Origin: Heliocidaris tuberculata
Lineage: Eukaryota; Echinodermata; Echinoidea; Camarodonta; Echinometridae
DNA: 64,000 nt
Reading direction: 5' to 3'
Assembly: GCA_025618425.1 (NCBI GenBank)
Contig: CM046850.1
Location: 12,064,971 to 12,128,970, forward strand
In this document: one piece after another, positions 36,502-46,151 of the stretch
Layout: each line of letters starts with the position of its first letter
How positions within the stretch are numbered: the stretch's first letter is position 1
Program-made: the position numbers and the translations under genes
Notes under the pieces: model-generated
Databases searched by the model: none
What the model saw: the letters and a program-made list of their open reading frames with translations, nothing else
Told to the model about the DNA's origin: nothing

Positions 36502-37250
36502 TACGGAAGCTTATAGGTGCCAACCAGATGACGAGATAAGAAGACGAGCAGACAAGTTAAAATGACGAGAAGACGAGTGAATGGAACTCGGCAAGTCGAC
36601 TGGTATAAGATGAGAAGACAAGATGACGAGTTGTTGAAACTCGGCAAGTCGACTTGTTTGGTACAAGAAGACGAGTTGACGAGTTATTGGAACTCGGCAA
36701 GTCGACTTGTTTGGGACAAGAAGACAAGATGACGAGTTGTTTGAACTCGGCAAGTCGACTTGTTTAGGACAAGAAGACGAGATGACGAGTTAATGCAACT
36801 TGGCAAGTCGACTTGTTTGGGACAAGACGACGAGATGACGACTTGCCAAGTTGCATTAGCTTATCATCTCGTCTTCTTGTCCTAAACAAGTCAACTTGCC
36901 GAGTTCAAACAACTTTTCATCTTATCTTCTCGTCCTAAACAAGTCGACTTGCCGAGTTCCAATAATTCATCATCTCGTCTTCTTGTCCAAAATAAGTCGA
37001 CTTGCCGAGTTCCAAAAACTTGTCTTCTCGGTTGTTGTTTTTTTTTTGTCTCAAATAAGTCGGCATGTCGAGTTCCAACAACTTGTCTTCTCGACTTCTT
37101 GTCCAGAATAAGTCGACTTGCCGAGTTCCAACAGCTCGTCTTATCGTCATTTATCTTGTCTCCTCGTTTTCTTATCTCGTCTTCTCGTCATTTAACCTGT
37201 TTTCTCGTCTTCTTATCTCGTCATCTGGTTGGCACTTATAAGCTTCCGTA
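36502..37250. repeat. 749-bp inverted tandem array (hairpin)
   Basis: The outer ends TACGGAAGCTTATAGGTGCC and GGCACTTATAAGCTTCCGTA are inverted. Each continues with CAACCAGATGACGAGATAAG or its complement. Inside, a unit of about 60 bases containing AACTCGGCAAGTCGACTTGT and GACAAGAAGACGAG repeats about five times in one orientation. It then repeats about six times in the opposite orientation, with the axis near 36,825. The three overlapping open frames are repeat-coded (PSSNNSS, STCRVP) and not genes. Confidence 0.85.
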
Positions 37251-37789
37251 CACATGGGGAACGCTTGAGCTACTCAAATTCGGCTGTCTTTGCCGACACC
37301 GTGATCCCATCTCGAAGTCATCGTACTATAATACGAAGGCAACAAGCAGGCATTGCGAGGGCTTCACGTAGTCGTGTTGCCTTCCTATGACAATCGGGCA
37401 GCTTCTCGTTTCCTTCGCATTATCTTCGTGAGGCGAAAAATGCCCGATGGCACCGATGATCACACAAAGTAAAGACGAAGATCACACGATTTGACAAGAT
37501 GCCCTCACGATGGCCTTACGAAGGGCAAAATGGACACACGAATTCAAAACGAAAATGAACCTTCGCAAGGTCTTCGGGCAATTTTTTGACATGCCAAAGA
37601 TTTCGCCACCGCACACGAAGTTGCTGCCGGAGCCTGAGAAACTCCACCGGCGGTCATACGATGGCTTAAGATGGCCTCACGAATGGCCCGATGTTTACAC
37701 GATCAGAGCCGAATTTGAACATTTCCTGTATCGTGTGTCCATCTTGTCTCAACTTCAGGACAGTGTGACGCCTGCATTATAAAAATGCC

Positions 37790-38130
37790 AATTCTATAGA
37801 TTTTCTTATGTATAGGAAATTATCCCCTGGACTGCCATGCCGAACAATATGACAAATACTCCGCTGACAACTACACCGGACAATAATCCCTAGGACATCT
37901 ACCTTCTCGGATAATGACCACCAACTACCCCCTGGAAAACATGCTCCTTTTGCCAAAGAATTTGCTTTAACAAGGAATAATTGCTTTTGGGGTAGTTCTC
38001 CCATTATGGGATGGTCTTCCAGCGTAATTTTCCAAAGGGTGGTTCTAGGAATATTATTCCTTTGAACGTTGTCCTATCTGGGAGTAGTTGTCCAGGATGG
38101 TTTTCTGGTGGTAGTTGTCAGAACAAAAGA
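37790..38130. repeat. Cryptic repeat with GACAACTAC words
   Basis: GACAACTACACCGGAC, GACCACCAACTACCCC, TGGGAGTAGTTGTCCAGG and GGTGGTAGTTGTC show dispersed direct and inverted copies of one word in a GC-balanced stretch. It is probably an old element with unclear ends. Confidence 0.4.
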
Positions 38131-38870
38131 AAAAAGAAAAAGAAAAAAAAGGAACAAAAGTTGGTATGACAATGGTTTAGTCTGTTGGCGCAGTCATGTA
38201 TCGAAATAGAGAGAAAATCAAAGTGCCGCATTTTATATAGTCATAATTATAAACATTCTTTTTATCATAATTTGCACATAGATTCAAACATTAATATATT
38301 GTTATAATAGATGCACAATTTTAGATATCAAATAATAGACTAGCACTAAAAGCATAACAACATGAAATGTGAAACACAATTATGCATTCACTCATCAAGT
38401 GGCTTATAATTATTTATTGCTTGTTATGACGATCATTTCCTCAGTAAAAGAGATCTTAAAGGTCCACAATTGGTTTCAATTTTGCTGTCAGTCTCTCTTG
38501 AAAGATCTCTACTGTATTAACAGTGTTACTAGACATTTCGGCACTGTTGAATAAGTGCCGATTTCCATTATATTAATGAAAATAGCTACAAAATGTTACA
38601 TTTGGGGCTTATTTTACTATACCTATACTCGTTGTTCATGGTTTCGTTTTATTTCGATGTCTACAGTTTAATCTTTAGTAGAATTTTAATTTATGTTGAA
38701 TAATAATTGTTCGAATTTTTGATGGTTTAATTTGTTCATGAAGGTCGCCACTGGTAAGCATTTGCATTTTGAAATGCGGTTTGACTACCATCCGCCGTAA
38801 CGTTGTAAGAGGCGTGATGGCTCTGTGGTAAAGCAGTACTTGTTTTGGTTTTATCATTTACAAAAATTTC

Positions 38871-39293
38871 CATCAAAATCGGTTACGAAATAAAAAAGTG
38901 ATGAAAGTTTGAAAGTCTCAATATACTTTCAATGGCGATCCTCAAATTGGCAATGTTGCTTCAAAATGGCAGGTTTAGTAGTACAACTCTCAATATGTTT
39001 TGTACACAAAATTTCATCTTTTCTCCATTATCTCTAAAGATGCTGCTTGTCTTTTTGTGAACTCAACATATGTTGTGTCAAATACATTTTCCCATGATAT
39101 ATCTTGAGCTAAGAAGGAGACAAGCTGCACCTTGAGAGAAAATGGGGAAAATTTTGAGTACAAAACATATGGAGAGTTGTACTACTAAACCTGTCACTTT
39201 GAAGCAACATTGCCAATTTGAGGATCGCCATAGAAAGTAAATTGAGTCTTTTCAAACTTTCATAACTTTCTCATTTCGTAACCGGTTTTGATG
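38871..39293. mobile_element. Long-hairpin MITE
   Basis: The arms (about 38,871-39,055 and 39,107-39,293) are reverse complements with few mismatches. Paired landmarks are CATCAAAATCGGTTACGAAA, CAATGGCGATCCTCAAATTG, TTTAGTAGTACAACTCTC and GCTTGTCT. The loop is about 50 bases. The GATGAAAGTTTGAAAG subterminal words resemble the TTAA MITEs. Just upstream, TGGCTCTGTGGTAAAGCAG (about 38,818) is tRNA-like. Confidence 0.75.
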
Positions 39294-39827
39294 GAACTTT
39301 TTAAAAATTGCTTCTCTCTATCCTCTCTTTTCATTAAAATTGATTTTTCCCCAGGGTTTCATTCTCCTTTAATCCTCAAATACGTGCTTTCTCATAGCAG
39401 TCCCGTAATATAAAAACATCATCATCAAAATGTAAATAATGTCGTTTGAGAGCCAGAAGTACGTGAACTCATTGGATAAAGTACAAGATTTATTGCTCTT
39501 CAGACTCAACAGATGATTTTTATCACATGAAATTGTTATTTAGTACAAAAATAGATAATAAAAAACAACAACAACAAACAAATAGATAACCGTCACTAAT
39601 TAAATTTTAGTTTACAGAGCTGTACATTGCCCCGAAATGACTAAAAACTGAACTAATTCTAGATGTGACGCGTTCGGGATAGATCATTATCACCAGCATC
39701 TAAAGCTTTTTCCTTTTCCATGATGAATTATCTCCTTGGCTACCTTTGGTGGTAGGAGGTGATACGGAAGGAAATCGCATGTCGAACAAAAACAAAAACA
39801 GATTGCAAGTGTCCCGCCATTGCGGTT

Positions 39828-39920
39828 CAGTGGCGTAGCTATCAGGGTGGGGGGGGGGGGGGGCCACGTGCCCGAAATCAAACACATCCTCCCTTTCCCC
39901 CAAAAAAAAATGATGAAGGA
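39828..39920. mobile_element. hAT-MITE-like left end, truncated
   Basis: CAGTGGCGTAGCTATCAGGG is followed by a G-run and CCACGTGCCCGAAATC. This is the canonical left end of the CAGTGGCGTAGC family, but no matching right end was found within 1.8 kb. The 128-codon + frame over it has no domain. Confidence 0.5.
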
Positions 39921-40414
39921 AGAAAAAAGGGAGATGAGAGCTAACGAGTTAGTGAGAGGAGGAATAATACGTGAAAAAAAAAAGATACTGCGAAGATCAA
40001 TGGCCTTGTTACTTGAATTTCATCCATCGAGTAAGACTCGTGATGCCGATGCCTCCTTCAATGTTTGGACCCATGCTACACCCATGTTGCTGGTAATACT
40101 TATTCAAGCTGTAGCTACATACAAATTTGTTATACAACTAGTATATAACCTGCATAGTTATACAAAGGATGTCTTTCTTTTGTTTTCTAATAAAGTCTTT
40201 TATTAAGGAAAGTATTATTTGTCACGTTAACTTCCTATTCATTTCTTTACAAATCGAAATACGTAAGCACTGATTAGGACTATAATTATGAAAGATTGTT
40301 ACGAAATTGATACAATGTATTGATGCAATCGGATTTGTTCACAGGCAGTAGTACAAAAATATTGCTTTTTATTATCATTTCGCACATATTAATCATAACA
40401 CTAAAATATAATTC

Positions 40415-40418
<4 letters not shown>

Positions 40419-40449
<31 letters not shown>
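40419..40449. repeat. (GA)n microsatellite
   Basis: About 15 GA units. Confidence 0.9.
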
Positions 40450-40450
<1 letters not shown>

Positions 40451-40697
40451 AGCTGATAATATAGACGTAGCATCTTCAGAGTAATATCAGAAACCATTTA
40501 CGATTCCCTTTCATATTCTAATTCTTAGAACTAGTCGGTCATCATTCATACAGATATTGTAACAAAAAGTTACTTTATACATCGATTGCTATTAATACGG
40601 TACATGCAATATTTTAGGTTCACAGAAGTAAAGCGGCATAGCTTAAGGCCATCCATCAATGGGCACTGGCATCAGGGGGGGGGGGGGTGGGCAGCAC

Positions 40698-40733
40698 CAC
40701 AGAACTCCTAAAGACGTCTTTAGGAGTTCTGTG
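40698..40733. repeat. Perfect 36-bp palindrome without spacer
   Basis: The left half, 40,698-40,715 (CACAGAACTCCTAAAGAC), is exactly the reverse complement of 40,716-40,733. With one bulge the pairing can extend outward (GCAGCAC against GTGCGGC). A poly-G tract lies just upstream. Confidence 0.8.
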
Positions 40734-40977
40734 TGCGGCACCGGTTACTATAATACTTGAATTTTGTTCTTTGTTTTTTTTTTCTTTTTCCCCCTTACGC
40801 ATGCTTATAAACAAACTCAACAAAATAATACAATCATAGAAAATCAGCAATCAGAATCATGATTAAAACAGTTAGTTATGGCATTGCAACGAACTTACAA
40901 TGAACTTCACGGCCAAAACTTAAGGACAGGGAGAAAAGTATATACATAATTCAATAAATATGATTTAAGCAATGCAC

Positions 40978-41345
40978 ACTGAATTGGTATCATTTTATGT
41001 TATCACGGCACCCACTGTCAAAATATTTCTGAATTGGTATTTCTTTAAAGAACATATATAATTATATCCATTTCATGATAACAATTAACATGTGCATTTT
41101 CCCAAACTTAAAGTCCGAGAAAATTTAAAAAATAACCAAAACAAAGATTATTATGATACAAGTATATAGGAAATAAATAATGAATTGGTAATCGTTTCAC
41201 GTTGTCTCACTGCTAACACTCTCAAAACATTTTCTGAATGGAAACCATTTCTTCAGTTATTTCTTTTCTTTGAGATTCGTTTTAAAAATATATTTGTCCA
41301 TTTCATAATAACACTTTACAGCTGATATAATTTTCTCAAATGAAG
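40978..41345. repeat. Diverged ~205-bp tandem duplication
   Basis: The order TGAATTGGTA, CACTGTCAAAA/CACTCTCAAAA, TTTCTGAAT, CATTTCATGATAACA/CATTTCATAATAACA occurs twice (from 40,978 and 41,185). Non-coding intron sequence. Confidence 0.5.
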
Positions 41346-41619
41346 GTAATTGATTATTCAATTTAGCTGAAAATATTTCTCATCTTAAACCTATCAAAAT
41401 ATATTTTAGTGCATTATTATTGAGACTAATACAGTATGTAATAGGATGATGAAGTACGAATGACAACGTTCGGGGAGAGTGTATAGGAGGAGTCCTATCA
41501 TCTACTTTTAAAGTTATCTTTCCTCTTTCCTTTTCTTCCTGCCCTTCACATTTTAAATTAATTTTTATTTCTCCTTTCGATCTCTCTCTCTCTCCCTCTC
41601 TCTCTCTTACTTAATACAG

Positions 41620-42088
41620 CTCGCAGTGAACCCCGCCGCATCGACGAGTTTGACGACGAAGCCCGCCTCGTATGGGCCGAGCTTGTCACCTCACCAGGAA
41701 GTCAGGCTCGGATCAACAGCTTACCGGTCGGCTTACTAGGCCGAACCCAAGATGACATGACGACAAGGTATCACTACCAGGCCAACGACGCGCAGTTCGT
41801 TGGCATCGCCGGCGACTATGCCAACAGAACCGCCTTCTGGTCGTCGACGCTCAACCGGACGATCTTCCGAGGTGGGCTCGATGAAGGGGCCGAGGCGGCC
41901 AGTCTTTTCTCGGGAACGTCGACATCGGTAGAAGGACTTGCCGTTGACTGGATGGCGAAAAACGTCTACTGGACGGATAGCTCTTACGATTGGATCATGA
42001 TATCAGATTACAATTCAAATTATCTCACTATCCTTATTGATACCGGATTAGAAAAACCACGCGGAATTGCAACTTTTCCACAAAGAGG
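41620..42088 (+). CDS. Exon 2: start of YWTD propeller 1
   Basis: The acceptor ttacttaatacag follows a CT-rich tract, and the exon ends at a GTGAGA donor in phase 2. It encodes about 156 residues. First is an acidic/basic leader (RSEPRRIDEFDDEARLVWAE), then a first propeller segment with a degenerate motif (TAFWSSTLNRTIFRGG), then a clear one (VEGLAVDWMAKNVYWTDSSY). It finishes at the strand leading into the next exon (KPRGIATFPQRG). NRT at two sites could be N-glycosylated. GC content is well above that of the neighbouring introns. No shift or stop is present. Confidence 0.87.
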
Positions 42089-42140
42089 GTGAGAATGCTG
42101 ATTTTCCCTTACCCCATCTTTATTTTTTCCAATATCTCTC

Positions 42141-42142
42141 TC

Positions 42143-42184
<42 letters not shown>
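42141..42184. repeat. (CT)n microsatellite in intron 2
   Basis: A long CT run about 50 bases after exon 2. Confidence 0.95.
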
Positions 42185-42188
<4 letters not shown>

Positions 42189-42283
42189 TGCACCCAGTAA
42201 GATAATGAGGAAGTCGACATAATTTTCTGAGAAATTCTGAGTAAAAAACTATGTAGTATATGGACAAAAAGTAATACTATAGA

Positions 42284-42284
<1 letters not shown>

Positions 42285-42331
<47 letters not shown>
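42285..42331. repeat. (AGT)n microsatellite in intron 2
   Basis: About 15 AGT units. The minus-strand poly-Thr frame over it is an artefact. Confidence 0.95.
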
Positions 42332-42334
<3 letters not shown>

Positions 42335-42476
42335 CATCCCGTGGAAAACATTATCACTCGCACATAAAAAACCTACCAATTTTATATGATAACGTAATTT
42401 TTTTTGCTATTATCCTATATAAATTGATATCTGTTCAGTTAATTTAACTCTTATTCAAATCAAAATTTTGTTGTAG

Positions 42477-42611
42477 ATATCTATTCTGGACAGATTGGGG
42501 AGAGGAAAAGAAAATAGAGAGATCAACACTTGCCGGAGAAGATAGAATAACTCTTGTTAACAACAGTATACACTATCCGAATGGGATTACCGTGGACGAA
42601 GAAGCAGAAAG
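42477..42611 (+). CDS. Exon 3: YWTD propeller 1 segment
   Basis: The acceptor caaaattttgttgtag and a GTAACT donor bound 135 bases, entering and leaving in phase 2. It encodes [21 protein letters not shown], then [20 protein letters not shown] and EEAER. This is the most canonical blade of the set: F/YWTDWG, then I.R..L.G, then PNG(I/L)..D, exactly the LDL-receptor propeller pattern. Exon borders fall between blades, as usual in this family. Confidence 0.93.
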
Positions 42612-43118
42612 GTAACTACAGTTCAGATATGAAGCCTATCCCGAAATAGTCATCCTATCAAGCCTATAACACTTAAGCCCGGCTGCACTGGGTTTTCTTT
42701 CAATTGCGTCATTACCCGCGCTACTCGAGGCTCTGAAGGCAAATGACTCATACGCCAGTTATTAAAAATGTTGTTCAAATTATTCATTTTGCAGTCATTT
42801 TACTATACGATATGACTCTTTCATAACGCGCAATTCGGCGCAAAAGACCATTTAAGTCACTGACGCTGTCCTAACGTCAGCAAAGTACCCCTCGTGTGAG
42901 CTGGGCTGAAGGATGCGTTTAGAGCTCCTTTTTTATCCAGGCGAGAATCAGCGTTTAGTTCAAACGGTTTCAAAACACAGATTCAAAACTCACTTGATGC
43001 CGTGTGCGAATCCAGCGGCAGAGCCCGAATGAACAGCGTTTCAAAACTGTTTCGCAACTGTGTTTCAAAGCGCTGATTCTGGCTTCGCAACTGAGCTATA
43101 AACGCCCCATAAGACAAT

Positions 43119-43444
43119 GGCCGGTATTCTCGAAAGTGACCTAAGTTCAGCCCGGCTTAACTTAGGACACTGCTTTATGGAAGGCCATTCGTCAACCCCT
43201 AAGTCCCGTATGAATTACCATATTTATGTAACAAAATAAAGAAACAAAATTATTTATTGGCACGAAATGAGCATCAGAATTCATGTCTATCGTGTCGGTT
43301 TTTGTATTTGCATTTAGTCCCAGAACTATGGTGATTTTGTAGGATCAAAAGAAGGTGACATTTGGCTCTCCATAATAATTCGGTGGCCTAAATCTACACA
43401 CTTAGGCGGTGGCTTAAGTTAGGCGCCTTTTGAGAATACGGGCC
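43119..43444. mobile_element. MITE with GGCCGGTATTCTCGAAAG ends, in intron 3
   Basis: The left end GGCCGGTATTCTCGAAAG and the right end, reversed, GGCCCGTATTCTCAAAAG are inverted. Both are followed by an inverted CTAAGTT/AACTTAG pair. AAT flanks each side. The 326-bp element is non-coding. Confidence 0.65.
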
Positions 43445-43499
43445 AATGACAACAACGAAGCTGATGTAACTGTCTGGTTTAGCGCCTAAAGCCCTCGAA

Positions 43500-43740
43500 A
43501 ATTTATTTGGACGCTATACTGCGCTGTACATGTAACAGGGGTGGGCGCAGAGAGGGGGAGTTTCCACCATAGGTTTCCACCCTCCCGCGCGAGTAGGCAA
43601 ATTTTGAGAGAAAGGTAACGGCTCGTGGCACCTTTTCAGGCTTTCTTTCTCTCACTTCCCCCCGCTTTTTCTTTCTCGATTTTTTTTTAAATTGGCGGGG
43701 TTTTTTTTTTTGGGGGGGGGCGAACGACCGTCCCCCTGGC
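43500..43740. mobile_element. Degenerate hAT-MITE-like relic
   Basis: CAGGGGTGGGCGCAGAG, a CT/T-rich middle, a G-run, then CGTCCCCCTGGCTACAC. The layout is like the other hAT MITEs, but the ends are eroded and no target duplication is evident. Confidence 0.35.
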
Positions 43741-44194
43741 TACACAAAAACGGTTAATTATTATCATTATCATTATTTCCTCCCAATTTTAATAACTTAA
43801 AAATGGTGAATTCATTTCAGTAAAATGATATAAAATAGTGCTATCTTGAGTATCGTGATCTTCTTGAGGTGCAATTTAATAGCTTGAATGGTGTGTCTCA
43901 AACCCGGAATAGGCATCATTTTAGGCATCAGTTACAAAAGAAATCTGCTAGTAACTTCCTTTTCAAACAATTTTAAAGTAGGTCCTACCAAACAGAAAAT
44001 GAGTGTGGCATTGTTCACTGTTCTTTGTGAATCTCCCTTCCGTCAAAACTTGGATGGAAGGGAATTGTGACATACGTAACAAAAAATACCTATTTCTTCG
44101 TGACTACTAAGCCAAAGTCGGATGGGGGTTTTGCCGCTCGAGATATATGTAATTAGAGTATAATATCAAACTATAATTCAGATTAATTCACAAT

Positions 44195-44198
<4 letters not shown>

Positions 44199-44232
<34 letters not shown>
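44199..44232. repeat. (TA)n microsatellite
   Basis: Alternating TA before the minus-strand Penelope relic. Confidence 0.9.
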
Positions 44233-44236
<4 letters not shown>

Positions 44237-44249
44237 CATAGGTGTAGTT

Positions 44250-45035
44250 AAATTTGGAGTTGAGGCATTCAAAAGTGCTCAATGCTGAGGGGCAGAGCAT
44301 AATATTTGTACCTGGGTCCTGTCCGCTACAGTCGGTTTCACGCTCGACGCGATCTTCAGGCAGACTGATGACTCGACTCGGCTTGTGCATCTGCTTGCTG
44401 CAATGGGTCGGTGTCACGCTTGGGTGGCTTTCTTGGCGGCCTTTTTCGGTGCCTGCACTTTGAGATGATCTCCGACCTCTCTGTTACTGATAATAGTGTA
44501 CTTCTCCTGCAGGCAGAGATTGCAGAGCCCACTTTTTCAGATTTAGATTGGATTTCTTTTCGATCCTCCAAGTTAGTGTGAATTCGGTATTAGATTCCTT
44601 TAGGTTCCATACGTATTTGGAAAGTTGAGTTTCGTTTCTGTATTTTTCATGTTTCATGGATTTACACGGTTTCTGTACCTGTTCTTGAAAGTGCCCCTGC
44701 TAGTCCATAGTAGTGCTTTTTCTCATTGCCATGCCGAATCGTAGCTTTATATACGAGGGCCGTTTCTAGGCATTTTCCTTGTAAAGACACTCTGATTTTT
44801 GTCGGCAATTGCATTTCTGTTTTGGTTCTTTCTCAGTTGACTTAGGTTGTTTAATCACTCTCTGGTTATGGGATTTTATAAGTGCGTCCATATTCCTCAT
44901 GCAGCAGTAGCTTACTTTAACTGTATTTCTGTTAAATATTTGGTTCAGTTTGTGGCCCTTAGGGAAATACTTGTTTATTAGTTTCAGGAATTTACTGCCC
45001 ACATTTTGGGCCCACTTTTGGGCGATCGATTCGGA
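44250..45035 (-). pseudogene. Penelope-like element relic, C-terminal part with GIY-YIG region
   Basis: On the minus strand, 45,035-44,766 encodes VGSKFLKLINKYFPKGHKL, then NRNTVKVSYCCMRNM and a CNCR cysteine motif. This is the linker between reverse transcriptase and nuclease in Penelope-like retroelements. A shifted frame follows with VYKATIRHGNEKKHYYGLAG (about 44,760-44,700), matching the GIY...YIG signature. A third frame ends with ERSEIISKCRHRKR. Stops and frame changes show it is dead. It meets the plus-strand fragment head-to-head at a perfect palindrome. Confidence 0.72.
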
Positions 45036-45057
45036 ATCCGAATCGATCGCCCAAAAG
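45015..45057. repeat. Perfect 43-nt palindrome at an inverted Penelope junction
   Basis: The arms 45,015-45,035 and 45,037-45,057 are exact reverse complements around a single A (inner part GATCGATTCGGA / TCCGAATCGATC). On each strand, reading outward, the palindrome runs directly into Penelope-type coding sequence. Confidence 0.9.
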
Positions 45058-45165
45058 TTAGAAATCAGTGACAGGGTAGACGGCACAACGAATAAGCCCG
45101 CTTTCATTACGTTAAAGGATCATAAGGACAACTTCAGAGATAATCCACAAGTAAGACTGATTAAC

Positions 45166-46151
45166 CAGTGGCGGCACCAGGATTTTTAAAGTGGGGGGGG
45201 GGCAAATCGGGGGCAAAAGAAAATGTTGGGGGGGTGGCAAGGTCGGACAAAAAAAAATTTGACACTTTTTGTAGTGAAAATGTACAGAATATTCGGCTAT
45301 AAACCTACCCAGATATGAGGACATTTTGAGCATCTAGCTGAACTGCCCGATTGTAAAGAGGTGTTAGTTATATACTGCGAGCGAGCGAAGCGAGCGAGCA
45401 AAAATTTTGACATTTTTCGTAGAAAAAATGTACAGAAATTACATATTCGGCTATAAAACTACCCCAATATGCATGAGGACATTTGAGCATCTTGCTGCCC
45501 GATTATGAGGTGGTAGTTATTTATTGCGAACACTTTTTGTCGTGAAAATTTACAGAAATTATGTTCGGCTATGAAACTACCCAGATATGTGGACATTTGA
45601 GCATCTTGCTGCCCGATAATAAGGTGGTAGTTATACATTGCGAACGGGCAAAAATTTTGAAACTTTTTGTGGTGAAAATGTACAGAAATGATTATTTGGC
45701 TATAAAACTACCCCAATATGAGGACATTTGATCATCTCGTGGCCTGATTATGTGGTGGGAGTTATAGGCCTGTATTGCGAGCGAGCGAAGCGAGCGAGCA
45801 AAAATTTTGACACTTTTATAGTGGAAATGTACAGAAATTATTCGGCTATAAAACTACCCAAATATGAGGATATTTACACGAGCTGAGCGAACAAATTTGC
45901 CCCATGCCCCCCCCCCACCTTGATGCCGCCACTGCTTTCCAAGTTTCCGTTTTCTTTCTTTTTCCTTCTTTTCTCCATTCCTTTTTCACTTTTTTCTTTC
46001 CTTTTCTTTTCTTTTTCATTTTCCACCCTTTTATTTTGTTTCACTCCGAAAATTATTGGGGGGGGGGGCAACTGGGGGGGGCAAAGCTTCTGACTGGGGG
46101 GGGGGCAAATGCCCCCCCCCCCCATGCCCCCCCCCCTTGGTGCCGCCACTG
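45166..46151. mobile_element. hAT-type MITE, 986 bp, with exact 8-bp duplication
   Basis: The ends are CAGTGGCGGCACC and GGTGCCGCCACTG (exact over 13 bases). TGATTAAC lies immediately outside both (45,158-45,165 and 46,152-46,159). The interior has G-runs near both ends, a CT/T-rich stretch and a five-unit internal tandem repeat. Frames of up to about 200 codons on the minus strand are Lys/Arg/Gly low complexity and not transposase. Confidence 0.93.
45246..45890. repeat. ~125-bp tandem repeat inside the hAT MITE, five units
   Basis: Each unit has the order ACTTTTTGTAGTGAAAATGT, ACAGAAATTA, TTCGGCTATAAAACTACCC, ATATGAGGACATTTGAGCAT, CTTGCTGCCCGATTATGAGG, TAGTTATA. Three carry GCGAGCGAGCGAAGCGAGCG or remnants of it. 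Units start near 45,260, 45,405, 45,529, 45,658 and 45,808. A related single unit lies in the MITE at 35,661 (near 35,930). Confidence 0.85.

Larger units (their letters stand above)
35317..37776. mobile_element. PIF/Harbinger-like element carrying two nested insertions
   Basis: The left end TGCTGGCGTCACACTGTCC and the right end GGACAGTGTGACGCCTGCA are inverted repeats continuing into GAACTTGAGACAAGATGG. TTA lies directly outside both ends (35,314-35,316 and 37,777-37,779), as expected of PIF/Harbinger. The element's own sequence (35,317-35,652 and 37,251-37,776) is rich in CACACGAAGG/ACGATGGC words. No transposase is visible. A hAT MITE and an inverted tandem array occupy the middle. Confidence 0.68.
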
